64,000 nucleotides of DNA, taken from positions 1,178,001-1,242,000 of the forward strand of contig OZ257149.1 of assembly GCA_965279085.1 (NCBI GenBank), given 5' to 3'. Shown here one piece after another: positions 63,697 through 64,000 of this stretch (positions within the stretch are counted from its first letter, which is position 1; every line of letters begins with the position of its first letter). The stretch comes from UBA7672 sp965279085. Its GTDB lineage: Bacteria > Pseudomonadota > Alphaproteobacteria > Caulobacterales > Hyphomonadaceae. A model generated the notes under the pieces. That model was not told the DNA's origin. It was given only the letters and a program-made list of their open reading frames with translations, and did not search any database. The translations under genes were made by a program, and so were the position numbers.

Positions 63697-64000
63697 CTAG
63701 CGGATTTTCGTGTCGCCGGACCGTGCTTTCAGGACGGCGCCGTCTTCCGGCGTGATGAAGCGCTGGGCGACGAGTTCGTCGGTGCGCTTGCGAAACGCGT
63801 CCTCATAAGCGGCCTGGCTGGGATAGAGCCCGGCGAGCTTTTCGGCGGTGAACGGGATTTCGTGGCCGGCGATCCGGCAGAAGGACTGGCCGGTGGAATT
63901 GCCGTTCCACGTCGAGGTCGGCACATCCATCATCGGCGAGCGGATGCCGCCCTTCACATTGCCATGAACATCCAGCACGCCCTTGCCGTCGACGACCTCG
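63697..64000 (-). CDS. Alpha/beta-hydrolase-domain protein (C-terminal part)
   Basis: This is the end of a protein whose start lies beyond the right edge. The visible ~100 residues include LDVHGNVKGGIRSPMMDVP, a motif typical of the C-terminal region of large exported alpha/beta-hydrolase-domain proteins of the Abhydrolase_10 type, and a charged helical tail. Catalytic residues are outside the window. The assignment rests mainly on that one motif. Confidence 0.65.
   Translation of the reverse strand, partial: EVVDGKGVLDVHGNVKGGIRSPMMDVPTSTWNGNSTGQSFCRIAGHEIPFTAEKLAGLYPSQAAYEDAFRKRTDELVAQRFITPEDGAVLKARSGDTKIR

Overview
The window is a GC-rich (roughly mid-60s %), densely coded chromosome segment of an alphaproteobacterium. 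Genes abut or overlap by 4 bases (ATGA/GTGA/TTGA). The gene content (class I PHA synthase, an AlaC-Hom pair, a large TonB-dependent receptor, an HWE kinase, a TadG-like protein, a DUF3604/PPIase/HupE operon, a chromosomal vir-type cluster) fits the Caulobacterales/Hyphomonadaceae-like or a neighbouring lineage. This placement is inference; there is no rRNA or other phylogenetic marker. One tRNA-Ser(GCU) lies at 63526-63615. I see no IS element, integrase, CRISPR array or replication origin.

Layout: 1-1155 is the end of a type B carboxylesterase. 1156-5583 is a lower-GC stretch holding an operon of an arylsulfotransferase-like protein, a 78-aa membrane protein and a PAPS-type sulfotransferase, then a secreted-protein frame broken by an amber codon. 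5584-10944 is core metabolism: homoserine dehydrogenase and AlaC-type aminotransferase, a lipoprotein, PHA synthase, a small helical protein. 10945-11769 is intergenic and rich in palindromic repeats. 11770-17246 is a serine hydrolase, a TonB receptor with a clear terminator, and a TetR regulator. 17243-25368 is a signalling block: REC-EAL protein, TadG-like protein, hybrid kinase with receiver and HPt, membrane-tethered DNA-binding-like protein, HWE kinase. 25641-33025 has a RimK-like ligase, a secreted esterase, a thiolase and the DUF3604-PPIase-HupE operon. 33026-38111 has a GST and a four-gene CoA operon resembling itaconate/citramalyl-CoA catabolism. 38204-39438 has a degenerate receiver and a LuxR solo.

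39662-47447 is a compact type IV secretion cluster in the order virB1-2-3-4-6-(29-aa ORF)-9-10-11, with no virB5, virB7, virB8 or virD4. It ends at a nested hairpin shared with a convergent DUF1800-DUF1501 pair. 51224-61901 has a Tat/lipoprotein of unknown function, a penicillin-acylase-family amidase, a fused 5-oxoprolinase, an SMP-30-like lipoprotein and DUF969-DUF979-DUF2891; together these look like a 5-oxoproline/amide acquisition module. 62080-64000 has a malonyl-CoA-synthetase-like ligase, tRNA-Ser and the C-terminal end of an alpha/beta-hydrolase-domain protein.

The strongest candidates for less-described biology are the reduced T4SS with its neighbouring LuxR and 29-aa ORF, the DUF969/DUF979/DUF2891 membrane system beside 5-oxoprolinase, and the sulfotransferase island.
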